In this document: positions 1 through 9,730 of the stretch, in pieces
Layout of the letters: every line of letters begins with the position of its first letter
How positions within the stretch are numbered: position 1 is the first letter of the stretch
Origin: Bacteroidales bacterium
GTDB lineage: Bacteria > Bacteroidota > Bacteroidia > Bacteroidales > Muribaculaceae
Reading direction: 5' to 3'
Length of the DNA stretch: 64,000 nt
NCBI GenBank assembly: GCA_029007645.1
Contig: JAQXIE010000029.1
Coordinates: 40,026-104,025 of the forward strand
Notes under the pieces: generated by a model
What the model was told of the DNA's origin: nothing
What the model saw: the letters and a program-made list of their open reading frames with translations, nothing else
The model's database searches: none
Program-made: the position numbers and the translations under genes

Positions 1-3000
1 TGTTTACTTTGTTGAAAATCAGCAGCTGATATTTGTCGGTCTGCTTGAATTGAACGTCATTCGGATGCCGGGCTGTCCAGGCGAGTATTCGCCCGAAGGC
101 CCGGCTCTGATAATATGCCTTGTTCTCGGCGCCTACGAAGTAGGTGCGCATCTGGTCGTTCTTAAGCACGATGCGCTCTATGCCCAGCTGGCGCGCCGCC
201 AGTCGCATTGGCACCACCTTGATGAGCTCCTCGGTGACCTGGGGGATTTCGCCGAAACGGTCGCGCAGTTCGCTGCGGAACTCTTCGATCTGCGCGGGGC
301 GCTCCATGGCGTCGAGCTGGCGGTAGAGTGTGATGCGCTCGTTCTCCTGCGGTACGTATTCCTGCGGAATGCGGAGCTCGAGGTCGCTCTCCACGGTCAC
401 GTCGGCGACGAAGTTCTCCTCCTCGCCTTTGGTGCTGTCGGTCACATCCTCGAAGGCATCGCCGAATTCCTCCGTCTTAAGTTCGGTGACCGACTCGCGG
501 AGTATCTGCTGGTACGCTTCGTAGCCCAGATCGGCGATGAATCCGCTTTGCTCGGCTCCGAGTAGGTTGCCGGCTCCGCGGATATCCAGATCCTGCATGG
601 CTATGTGAATGCCGCTGCCCAGATCGGAGAACGACTCGATGGCCTGCAGTCGTCTCCGCGCTATGGGAGTGAGCTGCGCGCCCTGAGGTACCATCATGTA
701 GCAGAACGCCTTGCGCGAGCTCCGGCCCACGCGGCCGCGGAGCTGATGCAGCTCGCTCAGTCCGAACATATGGGCATTGTTGACAATTATGGTGTTGACA
801 TTGGGCATGTCGACACCGTTCTCTATGATCGTCGTGCTCAGCAGCACGTCGTAGTCCTGATTGGCGAAGTCCAGAATGGCCTGTTCCACCCGCTCGGGCG
901 GCATCTGACCGTGAGCAGTGACCACCCGTACACCGGGAACGAGCCGCAGCAGCTTGTTTTCAAGCTCGGTCAGATTCTCGATACGGCTCGTCACCACGAA
1001 TACCTGGCCGTTGCGGCTCAGCTCGAAATTCACGGCTTCCTGCAGCGTGTCGTCGTTCAGCTGGGCCACTGTGGTCATGATGGGCTGGCGGTTGGCCGGC
1101 GGCGTGTTGAGCGAACTCAGATCGCGGGCGCCCATCAACGAGAACTGCAGCGTGCGCGGTATCGGCGTGGCGCTCATGGTCAGCGTGTCGACGTTGGTCT
1201 TGAGTTGCTTCAGCTTTTCCTTCACGGCAACGCCGAACTTCTGTTCCTCGTCCACGATCAGCAGTCCGAGGTCCTTGAATTGCACCTGCTTGCCGATAAT
1301 TTTGTGGGTGCCTATCAATATGTCGACCTTACCGGCTTTCAGGTCTTCGAGAATCCGGCGCACCTCCTTGGGTTTCTTGGCGCGGCTCAGGAACTCGACG
1401 CGGACGGGGAAGTCCTTCAGTCGGTCGGCGAAGGTGTGGTAATGTTGCATGGCCAGCACGGTAGTGGGTACCAGCACGGCAGTCTGCTTGTTGTCGGCGG
1501 CGGCCTTGAAGGCGGCTCGGATGGCGATTTCGGTTTTGCCGAAACCCACATCGCCGCAAACCAGCCGGTCCATGGGCCGGGGCGATTCCATGTCGCTCTT
1601 GACGGCGGCCACGGCCTTGACCTGGTCGGGCGTGTCCTCGAAAGCGAACGAGGCCTCGAGTTCCTGCTGCATGTACGTGTCGGGCGAGAAGGCGAAACCT
1701 GCCTCCTTGCGGCGCGCGGCATAGAGCCGGATCAGGTCGCGCGCCATGTCCTTCATCTTGGCCTTGGTGCGTTCCTTGAGCCGTTGCCAAGCCCCCGATC
1801 CAAGCTTGCTGACCTTGGGCGCGGCTCCTTCCTGTCCGCGGTATTTCGACAATTTATGCAGCGCGTGTATCGACACAAGCACCATGTCGCCGCCCTGGAA
1901 ATAAAGTTTTATCATTTCCTGCGGACGTCCGTTGGTGTCGGTCTTGACCAGGCCTCCGAATTTGGCGATGCCGTGGTCGATATGCACTATGTAGTCGCCG
2001 ATTTCTATCTGGTTCAGCTCCTTGAGCGACATAGCCATCCGTCCGCCGCGAGCCTTGTCGCTGTGCAGGGTGTAGTTGTGGAAGCGGTCGAATATCTGAT
2101 GGTCGGTGAAATAGCAGGCTTTCCCGTCGTTGTCGATGAAGCCTTCGTGGATGGTCGGTTCGACGGGCGTGAATGTTATCTTGTCGCCGCGGTCTTCGAA
2201 GATGTCTTTCAGACGCTCAGCTTGGCGCGGCGAGTCGCTGAGCACGAACAGGCGGTATCCCTTGTCGATGAAGCCGGTGAAACTGCCGGCTATCAGTTCG
2301 AAATTTTTATGATAAAGAGTCTGCGGCGACGTGTTGAATTCGATTCGGGCGTCGTAGTCGGCCGTAGACTTTTCCTTAGCGGCTGTCCAACGGATGATGC
2401 GCATGGCGGCAAATCGGGCGGCGAATTCCTCGGGATTTACCACGCGGCTCAGGCTGTCGGTCTCACCCTCGCCGGCGATCAGCGCGGATTCGGAGTATTG
2501 TTCGTTGGCGATGGCGCTGATGCGCGATGTCACGTATTCCGGATCCTGGCAGAGCAGGGGGGTGTCGTCGGCTATGACGTCGAGCAGGCTGACTCCGCCC
2601 GTCGCGTCGGAGGCGTTCGCGCCGATCACGGTAGCCTCGGTCACCTTGGAATCGCTCAGCTGGGTCTCGACGTCGAATGTGCGGATGGTATCGATTTCGT
2701 CATCGAACATATCCACGCGGTAGGGCATGTCGTGGCTGTAGCTGTAGATGTCCAGAATGCTGCCGCGCACGGCAAACTGTCCCGGCTCGTAGACATAATC
2801 CACCTTGTTGAATCCGAGGTCGATCAGCTTCTGACGCAGGTCGCCGAGCAGAATCCGTTGGCCCGGTTTGAGCCGGACTGTATTCTTGTCAAGCGACTGC
2901 TTGTCGGCCACCTTTTCCGCCAGGGCCTCGGGAGAGGTCACAATCCAGCGGGGAGGGTTTGACCCGGATATGCGGTCCAGAGTTTCGGTACGAAGTATAC

Positions 3001-3298
3001 GCTGGGGCTGGTCGGGCTGACCATATTTGATGTCGCGCTTGTAACCGCTGGGTAGAATGCAGGCGGAATCCGGACCGCCGATGGCCAGAAGATCCGAGTA
3101 CATATATCCGGCATCCGTGGCGTCCTGGCATATTATCAGCAACATGGGTGCGCGCGTACAGCCGAGCATCATGGCCGGGGCGCTTCCCGTCAGGCCGCTG
3201 AGCAGTCCGCGACGCACCTTCTTGTCGCGCAGCAACTTTTCCACAGCTTTGCGGCGGGCCGGTGTTATGAAATATTGTCCGCTCTCTTCGGGGCTCAT
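1..3298 (-). CDS. mfd: Transcription-repair coupling factor Mfd (C-terminus beyond left edge)
   Basis: Mfd is an ATP-driven translocase that removes RNA polymerase stalled at DNA lesions and recruits UvrA. About 1099 codons are in the window without a stop, so only a short C-terminal tail is missing compared with usual lengths near 1100-1150. Visible in order: an N-terminal UvrB-like part, the RNA-polymerase-interacting region around residues 425-450 (GDYIVHIDHG), Walker A GFGKTE near 585, DEEQ near 684, and helicase motif VI GRVGRS near 857. The ATG start overlaps the stop of the upstream protease gene by four bases (ATGA), so the two are translationally coupled and co-transcribed. Confidence 0.96.
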   Translation of the reverse strand, partial: MSPEESGQYFITPARRKAVEKLLRDKKVRRGLLSGLTGSAPAMMLGCTRAPMLLIICQDATDAGYMYSDLLAIGGPDSACILPSGYKRDIKYGQPDQPQRILRTETLDRISGSNPPRWIVTSPEALAEKVADKQSLDKNTVRLKPGQRILLGDLRQKLIDLGFNKVDYVYEPGQFAVRGSILDIYSYSHDMPYRVDMFDDEIDTIRTFDVETQLSDSKVTEATVIGANASDATGGVSLLDVIADDTPLLCQDPEYVTSRISAIANEQYSESALIAGEGETDSLSRVVNPEEFAARFAAMRIIRWTAAKEKSTADYDARIEFNTSPQTLYHKNFELIAGSFTGFIDKGYRLFVLSDSPRQAERLKDIFEDRGDKITFTPVEPTIHEGFIDNDGKACYFTDHQIFDRFHNYTLHSDKARGGRMAMSLKELNQIEIGDYIVHIDHGIAKFGGLVKTDTNGRPQEMIKLYFQGGDMVLVSIHALHKLSKYRGQEGAAPKVSKLGSGAWQRLKERTKAKMKDMARDLIRLYAARRKEAGFAFSPDTYMQQELEASFAFEDTPDQVKAVAAVKSDMESPRPMDRLVCGDVGFGKTEIAIRAAFKAAADNKQTAVLVPTTVLAMQHYHTFADRLKDFPVRVEFLSRAKKPKEVRRILEDLKAGKVDILIGTHKIIGKQVQFKDLGLLIVDEEQKFGVAVKEKLKQLKTNVDTLTMSATPIPRTLQFSLMGARDLSSLNTPPANRQPIMTTVAQLNDDTLQEAVNFELSRNGQVFVVTSRIENLTELENKLLRLVPGVRVVTAHGQMPPERVEQAILDFANQDYDVLLSTTIIENGVDMPNVNTIIVNNAHMFGLSELHQLRGRVGRSSRKAFCYMMVPQGAQLTPIARRRLQAIESFSDLGSGIHIAMQDLDIRGAGNLLGAEQSGFIADLGYEAYQQILRESVTELKTEEFGDAFEDVTDSTKGEEENFVADVTVESDLELRIPQEYVPQENERITLYRQLDAMERPAQIEEFRSELRDRFGEIPQVTEELIKVVPMRLAARQLGIERIVLKNDQMRTYFVGAENKAYYQSRAFGRILAWTARHPNDVQFKQTDKYQLLIFNKVN

Positions 3299-4965
3299 TT
3301 ATTCTTATCCGGTTTCAGCAGATTGCGGTAGCCTTCGGAATTCAGCAGCGATACGGCTGTATCCAGACCGTTGTCGAACCGGAGCGCGTATTCCAGACGT
3401 CCGCGGTTGTTGTAAAAGCGCGTCACGATTTCGCCGCCCAGGTATTCTTCAATCTGACGCCGATGGGTATCCAGATCGCGGCCCAGATCGTGCGTCAGCA
3501 ATTTCTTCAGATTGTCGAAAGCCGCCGATGTCTCTTCGTTCAGGTAACCCTCCTCGTCGGCAATCTTACGCAACTGCTCGGTCGATTCCTCCATGGCGCT
3601 GTCATACTTGAACCGTGCCGGGTCAATGCTGGCTTTGAAATCGCTGTAAACCGTATCGCTGATGGTGAATTGCGACGGACGGTCGATGGCGGCGTGCTGA
3701 GCGGCGTATTTGTTGGCGAAGTCCCATGCCCAGTTGTCGGTCACCACGTTGTAGACAAGGCGGTTAACTTTGGGATATTCCACCACCGAATCGGGCTGCA
3801 GCCCACCGCCGTCGCGGATGGTGCGTCCGTGCAGAGTCTTGTAGGCGTGCGTCAGGCTGTCGGGAACCCTCTTGGCCGACCCGTCTTCATTGCGGTGCTT
3901 GTAGTCCAGAGCCTGGATCAACCGGCCCGATGGCGTATAATAGCGGGCCACAGTCACCTTCAGGACGCCGCTGTAGGGCAGCGGTCGCGTGGTCTGTACC
4001 AAGCCTTTGCCATAGCTGCGTGTCCCGACCAGGATGCCGCGGTCCAGATCCTGGATGGCTCCGGCCAGTATCTCGGACGACGATGCCGTGCCGCCGTCGA
4101 TCAGCACGGCAAGCGGTATGTCGGGATAAATGGGTTTGCGTGTGGTCTTGTAAATCTTACTGTTGCTCTTGTCGCGTCCGATGGTGCGGACCACTTCCGT
4201 GCCCTTGGGCAGGAAATTGGACGCCACATCCACAGCCTGTTCCACAAGGCCTCCACCGTTGCCGCGCAGGTCCAGAACTATGCCCGTCAACTCCGGATGC
4301 TGCAGAAAACTGTCCAGCGCCGCGCGGACTTCCTTGCCGGTGTTCTCGATAAACTGCGAAATGCGGACATAACCTGTCTTGCCGTTCAGAATACCGGAAT
4401 ATGGCACCGAGGGCTGGCGCATCTTGGTACGGTTGAGTGTGAATGTCATGATTGAATCCTGCACGTAAGGCCTGTCGACCTTGACGACGACCTTGGTGTC
4501 GGGCGTGCCGCGGAGTAGTTTCGACACCTGCTCGGTTTTGGAATGGCTCACGTCCGTGGTGTCGATCATCAGGATATGGTCGCCGGCGCGCAGGCCCGCG
4601 GTCATGGCCGGACTTCCCTCCATCGGCTCCGAAACATAGGTGGAACCGTCCTTTTCAAGCAGATACATGCCGACGCCGCCGTACTCGCCGGTGGTCATCT
4701 GGCTGAGGTCTTCGCGGTTCTGCTTGGGGTAGTAGACGGTATACGGGTCGATTGTGGAGAGCATGGCGTCGATGGCCTGTTTGAAGGTGCGGTCGGCATC
4801 GATGGTGTCCACATAGTTTGTTTCGAGTTCCTGCACGATCGACCCCATGGTGTTGAGGCCGCGATAGGGGCTCATGTCGCGGCTTTTCTGGCCGGTGGCT
4901 GATAGCGCCGCCACAGCACTCAGAGCGGCGATTGCCAGCAGATGCTTCGGATTCAGTTTCTTCAT
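3295..4965 (-). CDS. ctpA: Carboxy-terminal processing protease, peptidase family S41
   Basis: A serine protease of the CtpA/Prc family, expected in the periplasm, cutting protein C-termini. The 556-residue product starts with a signal-peptide-like segment (basic start, hydrophobic residues 9-24). A PDZ domain covers roughly 90-170 (GGVGMYL at 96-102). The catalytic core follows: Ser295 in GGTASSSEIL and Lys320 in GTRSYGKG, 25 residues apart as in the family's Ser-Lys dyad, with DLRGNGGG near 232-239. The long C-terminal part after about 350 is typical of Bacteroidetes members. It precedes mfd with a 4-base overlap. The substrate cannot be inferred. Confidence 0.93.
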   Translation of the reverse strand: MKKLNPKHLLAIAALSAVAALSATGQKSRDMSPYRGLNTMGSIVQELETNYVDTIDADRTFKQAIDAMLSTIDPYTVYYPKQNREDLSQMTTGEYGGVGMYLLEKDGSTYVSEPMEGSPAMTAGLRAGDHILMIDTTDVSHSKTEQVSKLLRGTPDTKVVVKVDRPYVQDSIMTFTLNRTKMRQPSVPYSGILNGKTGYVRISQFIENTGKEVRAALDSFLQHPELTGIVLDLRGNGGGLVEQAVDVASNFLPKGTEVVRTIGRDKSNSKIYKTTRKPIYPDIPLAVLIDGGTASSSEILAGAIQDLDRGILVGTRSYGKGLVQTTRPLPYSGVLKVTVARYYTPSGRLIQALDYKHRNEDGSAKRVPDSLTHAYKTLHGRTIRDGGGLQPDSVVEYPKVNRLVYNVVTDNWAWDFANKYAAQHAAIDRPSQFTISDTVYSDFKASIDPARFKYDSAMEESTEQLRKIADEEGYLNEETSAAFDNLKKLLTHDLGRDLDTHRRQIEEYLGGEIVTRFYNNRGRLEYALRFDNGLDTAVSLLNSEGYRNLLKPDKNK

Positions 4966-5016
4966 ATCTACTATAACGGGAATGAGGGACGTCGGGTTTG
5001 AAAAATCCGTGTACTG

Positions 5017-6603
5017 TTATTTCTGTCCCTCGGCAACGGGCGGATGGGGATAATCGACGGTGTAGTGCAGACCGCGGCTTTCCTTGCGCGACATGGCCTG
5101 TCGTGTCACCAGATATGCGACGTTGATTATGTTGCGCAGTTCGCACAGCTCGCGGGTGGGCTTGCTGCGGCGGAACAGTTCCTCGGTCTCCTGGTACAGG
5201 ATGTCCAGACGGTTCCAGGCTCGTTTCAGACGCAGGTCACTGCGCACTATTCCCACATAGTAGCCCATGATCTGGCACACTTCCTTCTCGCTCTGGGTGA
5301 TGAGGACTTTCTCTTCGTTGGTGGTGGTGCCTTCGGCGTTCCAGTCGGGCACATCGTCGCGGAAGTCATAACGGTCGATGACTTCGGAAGCGTGGCGTGC
5401 GGCTGCGTCGGCGTAGACCACGGCTTCGATCAGCGAGTTGCTGGCCAGACGATTGCCGCCGTGCAGACCTGTACGGCTGCACTCGCCCAGGGCGTACAGG
5501 CGGCTGATCGAGCTCTCGCCGTTCAGATCCACTTCGATACCTCCGCACAGATAGTGGGCCGCCGGGGCCACAGGAATCATTTCCTTGGTGATGTCGATGC
5601 CCAGCGACAGGCATTTCTCGTAGATGTTGGGGAAATGACGGCGTGTCTCCTCGGGATCCTTATGGGTGACATCGAGCATTACGTGGTCGGTGCCGTGCAA
5701 CTTCATCTCGGAGTCAATGGCGCGGGCCACGATGTCGCGCGGAGCCAGCGACAGCCGCTTGTCGTATTTGTGCATGAACTCGGTGCCGTCGATGTTCTTC
5801 AGAATGCCGCCGTATCCGCGCATTGCCTCGGTGATGAGGAACGACGGACGGTCGCCGGGGTGATAGAGTGCCGTGGGGTGGAACTGTATGAACTCCATGT
5901 CGCGTACCGTACCTTTGGCGCGGTAGACCATTGCGATACCGTCGCCGGTAGCCACCATCGGGTTGGTGGTGGTGGAATAGATGGCACCCACGCCGCCGGT
6001 GGCGATCACCGTGATGCGGGCCAGGAAGGTTTCGACATCGCCTGTTTCCTCGTCAAGGATATAAGCGCCGTAGCAGGTTATGTCGGGAGTGCGCCTTGTT
6101 ACTACCTTGCCCAGGTGATGCTGGGTGATTATCTCCACGGCGAAATGATGGTCGAACACCGTGATTCCCGGCGTGTTCTTGACACGTTCGATAAGGCTGG
6201 TCTGGATTGCGGCTCCAGTGTTGTCGGCATGGTGGAGAATTCGGAATTCGGAATGACCGCCTTCGCGGTGCAGGTCGAACGAGCCGTCCTCCTTGCGGTC
6301 GAAGTCCACACCCCAGTCGAGCAACTCGCGGATCTGCGCCGGAGCGTTTGTAACGACCTGTTCCACGGCTTTGGGGTCGGAGAGCCAGTCGCCGGCTACC
6401 ATCGTGTCATGTATGTGCTTGTCGAAGTCGTCGACTTCGAGATTGGTGACCGAAGCCACACCGCCCTGAGCGTAGAAGGTGTTGGCGTCTTCGGGCTCTG
6501 ATTTACAAATGATAGCGACGGAAGCACCGGTGCGTGCCACCTTGAGGGCGAAACTCATTCCGGCGATACCGGACCCGATTACGAGATAATCGAACTGTTT
6601 CAT
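5017..6603 (-). CDS. nadB: L-aspartate oxidase
   Basis: NadB oxidises L-aspartate to iminoaspartate, the first step of de novo NAD synthesis; it is a cytoplasmic FAD enzyme. The chosen ATG gives MKQFDYLVIGSGIAGMS, putting the FAD-binding GxGxxG at residues 10-15; an in-frame ATG five codons upstream is less likely. Other family blocks are visible: THYD-like substrate region with HREGGH, GGVGAIYSTTTNP, QFHPTALYHPG, RGYGGILKN, and the C-terminal helical domain with SRKESRGLHYTVDYP. The length, 528 residues, is normal. The quinolinate synthase gene nadA is not adjacent. The stop is TAA. A strong hairpin lies between this gene and the upstream rpsT. Confidence 0.95.
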   Translation of the reverse strand: MKQFDYLVIGSGIAGMSFALKVARTGASVAIICKSEPEDANTFYAQGGVASVTNLEVDDFDKHIHDTMVAGDWLSDPKAVEQVVTNAPAQIRELLDWGVDFDRKEDGSFDLHREGGHSEFRILHHADNTGAAIQTSLIERVKNTPGITVFDHHFAVEIITQHHLGKVVTRRTPDITCYGAYILDEETGDVETFLARITVIATGGVGAIYSTTTNPMVATGDGIAMVYRAKGTVRDMEFIQFHPTALYHPGDRPSFLITEAMRGYGGILKNIDGTEFMHKYDKRLSLAPRDIVARAIDSEMKLHGTDHVMLDVTHKDPEETRRHFPNIYEKCLSLGIDITKEMIPVAPAAHYLCGGIEVDLNGESSISRLYALGECSRTGLHGGNRLASNSLIEAVVYADAAARHASEVIDRYDFRDDVPDWNAEGTTTNEEKVLITQSEKEVCQIMGYYVGIVRSDLRLKRAWNRLDILYQETEELFRRSKPTRELCELRNIINVAYLVTRQAMSRKESRGLHYTVDYPHPPVAEGQK

Positions 6604-6620
6604 AGGACTTAAAATCAAGC

Positions 6621-6653
6621 GGGCCGGCGGTCAGCGATACTGACTGCCGGCCC
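6621..6653 (-). terminator. Strong hairpin downstream of rpsT, probable terminator
   Basis: GGGCCGGC-G-GTCAG and CTGAC-T-GCCGGCCC form a long GC-rich stem around a five-base loop in the 71-base gap between rpsT and nadB. On the minus strand a short T-rich stretch (TTGATTTT) follows. It most likely ends or attenuates rpsT transcription before nadB. Confidence 0.7.
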
Positions 6654-6674
6654 GGCGTGTATGAGTTGAGAGAA

Positions 6675-6929
6675 TTAGCCCAGCTTGTTGACGTGCTTGG
6701 CAAGGCTGCTGCAGAGGTTGGCTGCCTTGTTCTTGGAAATGATGTTCTTGCGGCCAAGACGCTGCAGCATGGCGCTTACCTTGTTGTAGGCGGCTGTTGC
6801 TTCGGTCTTGTCGGTCATTTTGCGGACACGGCGAACGGCGTTACGGGCGGTCTTTGCCCAATAACGATTTTCCAGACGGCGGCTTTCTGCCTGACGGATT
6901 CTCTTCAATGACGATTTATGATTTGCCAT
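6675..6929 (-). CDS. rpsT: 30S ribosomal protein S20
   Basis: An 84-residue basic protein with the S20 start [13 protein letters not shown] and the helical-bundle sequence typical of the family ([19 protein letters not shown] near the C-terminus). S20 binds 16S rRNA in the small subunit. It lies 31 bases downstream of tRNA-Glu on the same strand, so the two are probably transcribed from the promoter at 7075-7105. A strong hairpin follows its stop. Confidence 0.97.
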   Translation of the reverse strand: MANHKSSLKRIRQAESRRLENRYWAKTARNAVRRVRKMTDKTEATAAYNKVSAMLQRLGRKNIISKNKAANLCSSLAKHVNKLG

Positions 6930-6960
6930 CGTGTTTTTGCTTGTAATTTTTTTGAGTTAG

Positions 6961-7032
6961 TAGCCCATAGCAGAGTCGAACTGCTCTTTAGAGAATGAAA
7001 ATCTCTCGTCCTAACCGATAGACGAATGGGCC
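6961..7032 (-). tRNA. tRNA-Glu (anticodon UUC)
   Basis: The minus strand folds as a cloverleaf: acceptor GGCCCAT with ATGGGCT (a G-U closing pair), anticodon stem AGAGA/TCTCT around loop TTTTCAT with anticodon TTC, and a T-arm with GTTCGACTC. Discriminator A at 6961; the CCA end is not encoded. It is 72 bases long and sits 31 bases before rpsT. Confidence 0.95.
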
Positions 7033-7074
7033 TGCCATTGTGCCAGCTACGGTTTGTTCCGCGCTTTGCGACTG

Positions 7075-7105
7075 CAAAATTACAAAATATTATTGAATTT
7101 GCAAA
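7075..7105 (-). promoter_or_regulatory. Bacteroidetes-type promoter for tRNA-Glu/rpsT
   Basis: On the minus strand: TTTG at 7105-7102, a 19-base AT-rich spacer, then TAATTTTG at 7082-7075, an exact match to the Bacteroidetes -33/-7 consensus. It lies about 43 bases upstream of the mature tRNA-Glu 5' end. Confidence 0.8.
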
Positions 7106-7156
7106 ATAAATTTTTCAAAAGCGTTTATTTATAATTTTGCGACACTTCTGAAAGTC

Positions 7157-8374
7157 TCAGACAATCGGGTCGTTGAGCTCGATATCCTCGTTCTCGATAA
7201 CATGCCAGGGGAGTCCGCTCTTGGCCAAAAGCTCCAGGAACGGATCCGGATCAAATTCCTCGACGTTGTGCACGCCGGGCATTACCCACTTGCCGGTCAG
7301 GAACATATAGGCGCCCACCATTGCGGGTACGCCCGTGGTATAGCTCACAGCCTGTGTCCCCGTCTCCTTGTATGCCTGCTGATGCTGGCAGTTGTTGTAG
7401 ATGTAGTAGGTGCTTTCCTTTCCCTCTTTGTCCAGCCCGGTGATGCGACAGCCTATCGATGTCTCGCCGGTGTAGTTCTCGCCCAGTGTGCCGGGATCGG
7501 GCAGCACCGCTTTCAGGAACTGGATCGGTATGATCTCCTGTCCGTTGTAGATCACCGGATCGATGCGTGCCATGCCTATGTCCTGGATCACGCGCAGGTG
7601 GGTCAGGTATTCCTGTCCGAAAGTCATCCAGAAACGGGCCCGGCGGATCGTGGGGAAGTTCTGTACGAGGCTCTCCAGCTCCTCGTGGTAGAGCAGGTAG
7701 CTCTCGCGTTCGCCGATGGCCGGATAGTTCAACGGGCGGTGGATCTCCAGATTCTCAGTCTACACCCATTTGCCGTCTTGCCAGTAACGGCCTTTCTGCG
7801 TTATCTCGCGGATGTTGCTGTCGGGATTGAAGTTCGTGGCAAAGGCTTTGCCGTGGTTTCCGCCGTTGCAGTCCACGATGTCGAGTGTGCGCATCTCCGA
7901 GAAATGGTGTTTGGCGGCGTAAGCCACGAACACGGCGCTCACTCCCGGGTCGAAGCCGCAGCCCAGAATGGCTGTGAGGCCTGCCTTCTCAAACCGCTCG
8001 CGGAACGCCCACTGCCAGCTGTACTCGAAATGAGCCTCATCCTTGGGCTCGTAATTGGCCGTGTCCAGATAATTGACCCCCGCTTCCAGACAGGCCTCCA
8101 TGATGGTAAGGTCCTGATACGGCAACGCCACATTGATACAGATCTGCGGCTGATGACGTTTGAACAGGTTCACCAGATCTGGGACGATGTCGGCGTCGAT
8201 CTGGTCGGTGACAACTTCCACGCCGTGGCGTTGCTTGATCGACGCGGCGATCGCATCGCATTTAGATTTGGTGCGCGAGGCCAGGACTATCTCCGTAAAC
8301 ACTTCGGGATGCTCGGCGCATTTGTGGGCAACTACCGTTCCCACGCCGCCGGCGCCAATTATGAGTACTTTCAT
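7157..8374 (-). pseudogene. Carboxynorspermidine dehydrogenase-like (saccharopine dehydrogenase family), interrupted by in-frame TAG
   Basis: The two halves read in one frame as a saccharopine-dehydrogenase-family protein of about 405 codons, closest in my recognition to carboxynorspermidine/carboxyspermidine dehydrogenase of bacterial polyamine synthesis. The first half (204 codons) has the Rossmann start MKVLIIGAGGVGTVVAHKCA and CGFDPGVSAVFVAYA; the second continues with NYPAIGERESYLLYHEELES and a normal C-terminus. They are separated only by a TAG at 7762-7760 followed by TENLEIHRPL, still in frame. Homologues commonly have Glu here, so GAG to TAG by one base is the simplest origin. No ATG restarts after it (nearest start-like codon is TTG at 7732). 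Could be a real nonsense mutation, a base-call error, or readthrough. Confidence 0.85.
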
Positions 8375-8396
8375 TGTATATTTATATCTTTATCTG

Positions 8397-9140
8397 TTAT
8401 TTACTTGATTTGTTTTGGAAGGTTTTGGATTGTATATGCTTGAAAAACCTCCATCCGGGAGCCGCTGCATACCTGCGCTCTGATCCGGGGGGTACTGTCA
8501 GCGTGCATCGGTCGTAGATAAAATTCTCCTCCAGATCGAAAAGCTGCGAATTGCAGTCGAAGGTCGGAGGCGTGACCGACGGAACGATGACATTGCGCAT
8601 TTTACGACATCCCCACAGTATCATCTCGCCGAGCATGTTGGAATTGGCCGGGAACGTGATCTCTTCCAGATCGGAGCATTCGCAGAAGGCATAGCTTTCG
8701 AGTTCCTTCAGCCGGCGGGGCAGTGCCACGGTCCGGAGCTTGCGGCAGAAAGCGAACGCGTTCGAGCCGATATGCCGCACGGATTCGGGGATGGTGACAA
8801 CCTGCAGCAGCGAGTCGTAGGCGAAGGCCTGGCTGGCAATGTCGTCCAGTCCGGCCGGCAGGTTTATTTCCCGGAGGCGGCCGCAGGATTCGAAGGCATG
8901 CGTGCCGAGCTGGCGCACCCGGCAGGGCTTCTCGAATATGACGGTATGGAAATCGCCGCGCCCGGCATATTGATACGGATCGATCGTCTTGGTACCGGCC
9001 GGAATATACAGCACCGAGTCGACCACACGGCCGGCGGTCCGCGCAGCGACGTCCGGCGCGATTGTCCAGACCATAAGCGCCGCAAGAACCCACAGGCGCA
9101 GGGTCCGTAAGGTTTGTCTTATCCCGATGCTCCTATTCAT
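8397..9140 (-). CDS. Secreted leucine-rich-repeat (BspA/LRR_5-like) protein
   Basis: A 247-residue protein with a hydrophobic N-terminal export signal (about residues 12-32, ending near AARTAG). The middle carries four or five BspA-type repeats of about 23 residues, visible as REINLPAGLDDIASQAFAYDS, VVTIPESVRHIGSNAFAF and TVALPRRLKELESYAFCECS. BspA-type LRR proteins are surface or secreted proteins common in gut Bacteroidales; binding partners are unknown here. The start overlaps the end of the upstream membrane-protein gene by eight bases, suggesting one transcript. Function beyond a repeat scaffold is not assignable. Confidence 0.8.
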   Translation of the reverse strand: MNRSIGIRQTLRTLRLWVLAALMVWTIAPDVAARTAGRVVDSVLYIPAGTKTIDPYQYAGRGDFHTVIFEKPCRVRQLGTHAFESCGRLREINLPAGLDDIASQAFAYDSLLQVVTIPESVRHIGSNAFAFCRKLRTVALPRRLKELESYAFCECSDLEEITFPANSNMLGEMILWGCRKMRNVIVPSVTPPTFDCNSQLFDLEENFIYDRCTLTVPPGSERRYAAAPGWRFFKHIQSKTFQNKSSK

Positions 9141-9708
9141 GTATCACTCGGTCTGGAGGCAGTATCTTCGACGGGTCGACCGAGTCCACGCTCGTTATAA
9201 TATAACGCGTGTCGCCGCGCCAAGGCAGCGTGGTGCGGTAGCGCCGGTAGACAACGCGTACCGGATGATTGGCGTACTGCATGCGTCTCAGCATCACGGC
9301 CGACGGTGTGTCCTTGGTCGAAAACTTGAAATCACCGTCGTACACGCGCGTCGTATCCATTATATTCTTATATGGAAGCAGCACGCCCTCGTAGGTCTTG
9401 AACACGAGGCCGCGATGCTCTATCTCCTCGACGTAACCGAATTGCACGGCGTCCTCGGCTTCGGGCGTAAACCAGTAGATATAGCCGGATACAAGCAGTC
9501 CTGTCAACAGCCCGGCAAGTGCTATGATCCACCATATCCTCCGGGAATCTTTCGGTTTCAGGTGCTCGAATTCCGGCTCGTCCTCGTACCAATAGAGCGG
9601 ATCGTCCGGCTTGAGCGCCGGCTTTTTCGGCTCTTTGGGCCTGACAGGTTCCTCCGGTATATCCGTGCCGTCGAAGTAATCGTTTTTATCGTCCTCTGCG
9701 AATTTCAT
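9133..9708 (-). CDS. Single-pass membrane protein of unknown function
   Basis: 191 residues from the ATG giving MKFAEDDKNDYF; the reading frame is open further upstream, but this start fits the 22-base gap to the previous stop. The first 60 residues are acidic and proline-rich (PEEPVRPKEPKKP), followed by one transmembrane segment (WWIIALAGLLTGLLVSGYIYW) and a soluble domain of about 110 residues with EEIEHRGLVFKTYEGVLLPYK. The topology suggests a cytoplasmic tail and an extracytoplasmic domain. It stops with TAG inside the start region of the next gene, so TAG does act as a stop in this genome. It lies between a flippase-like gene and an LRR gene. Confidence 0.75.
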   Translation of the reverse strand: MKFAEDDKNDYFDGTDIPEEPVRPKEPKKPALKPDDPLYWYEDEPEFEHLKPKDSRRIWWIIALAGLLTGLLVSGYIYWFTPEAEDAVQFGYVEEIEHRGLVFKTYEGVLLPYKNIMDTTRVYDGDFKFSTKDTPSAVMLRRMQYANHPVRVVYRRYRTTLPWRGDTRYIITSVDSVDPSKILPPDRVIHE

Positions 9709-9730
9709 ATCAGGATTCGGGTTGACAGTC

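Noticed and set aside
605..2962. 785-codon open frame on the plus strand
   Set aside because: It is antisense to mfd. The minus strand encodes clear Mfd motifs; the long plus frame is a by-product of GC-rich codon use.
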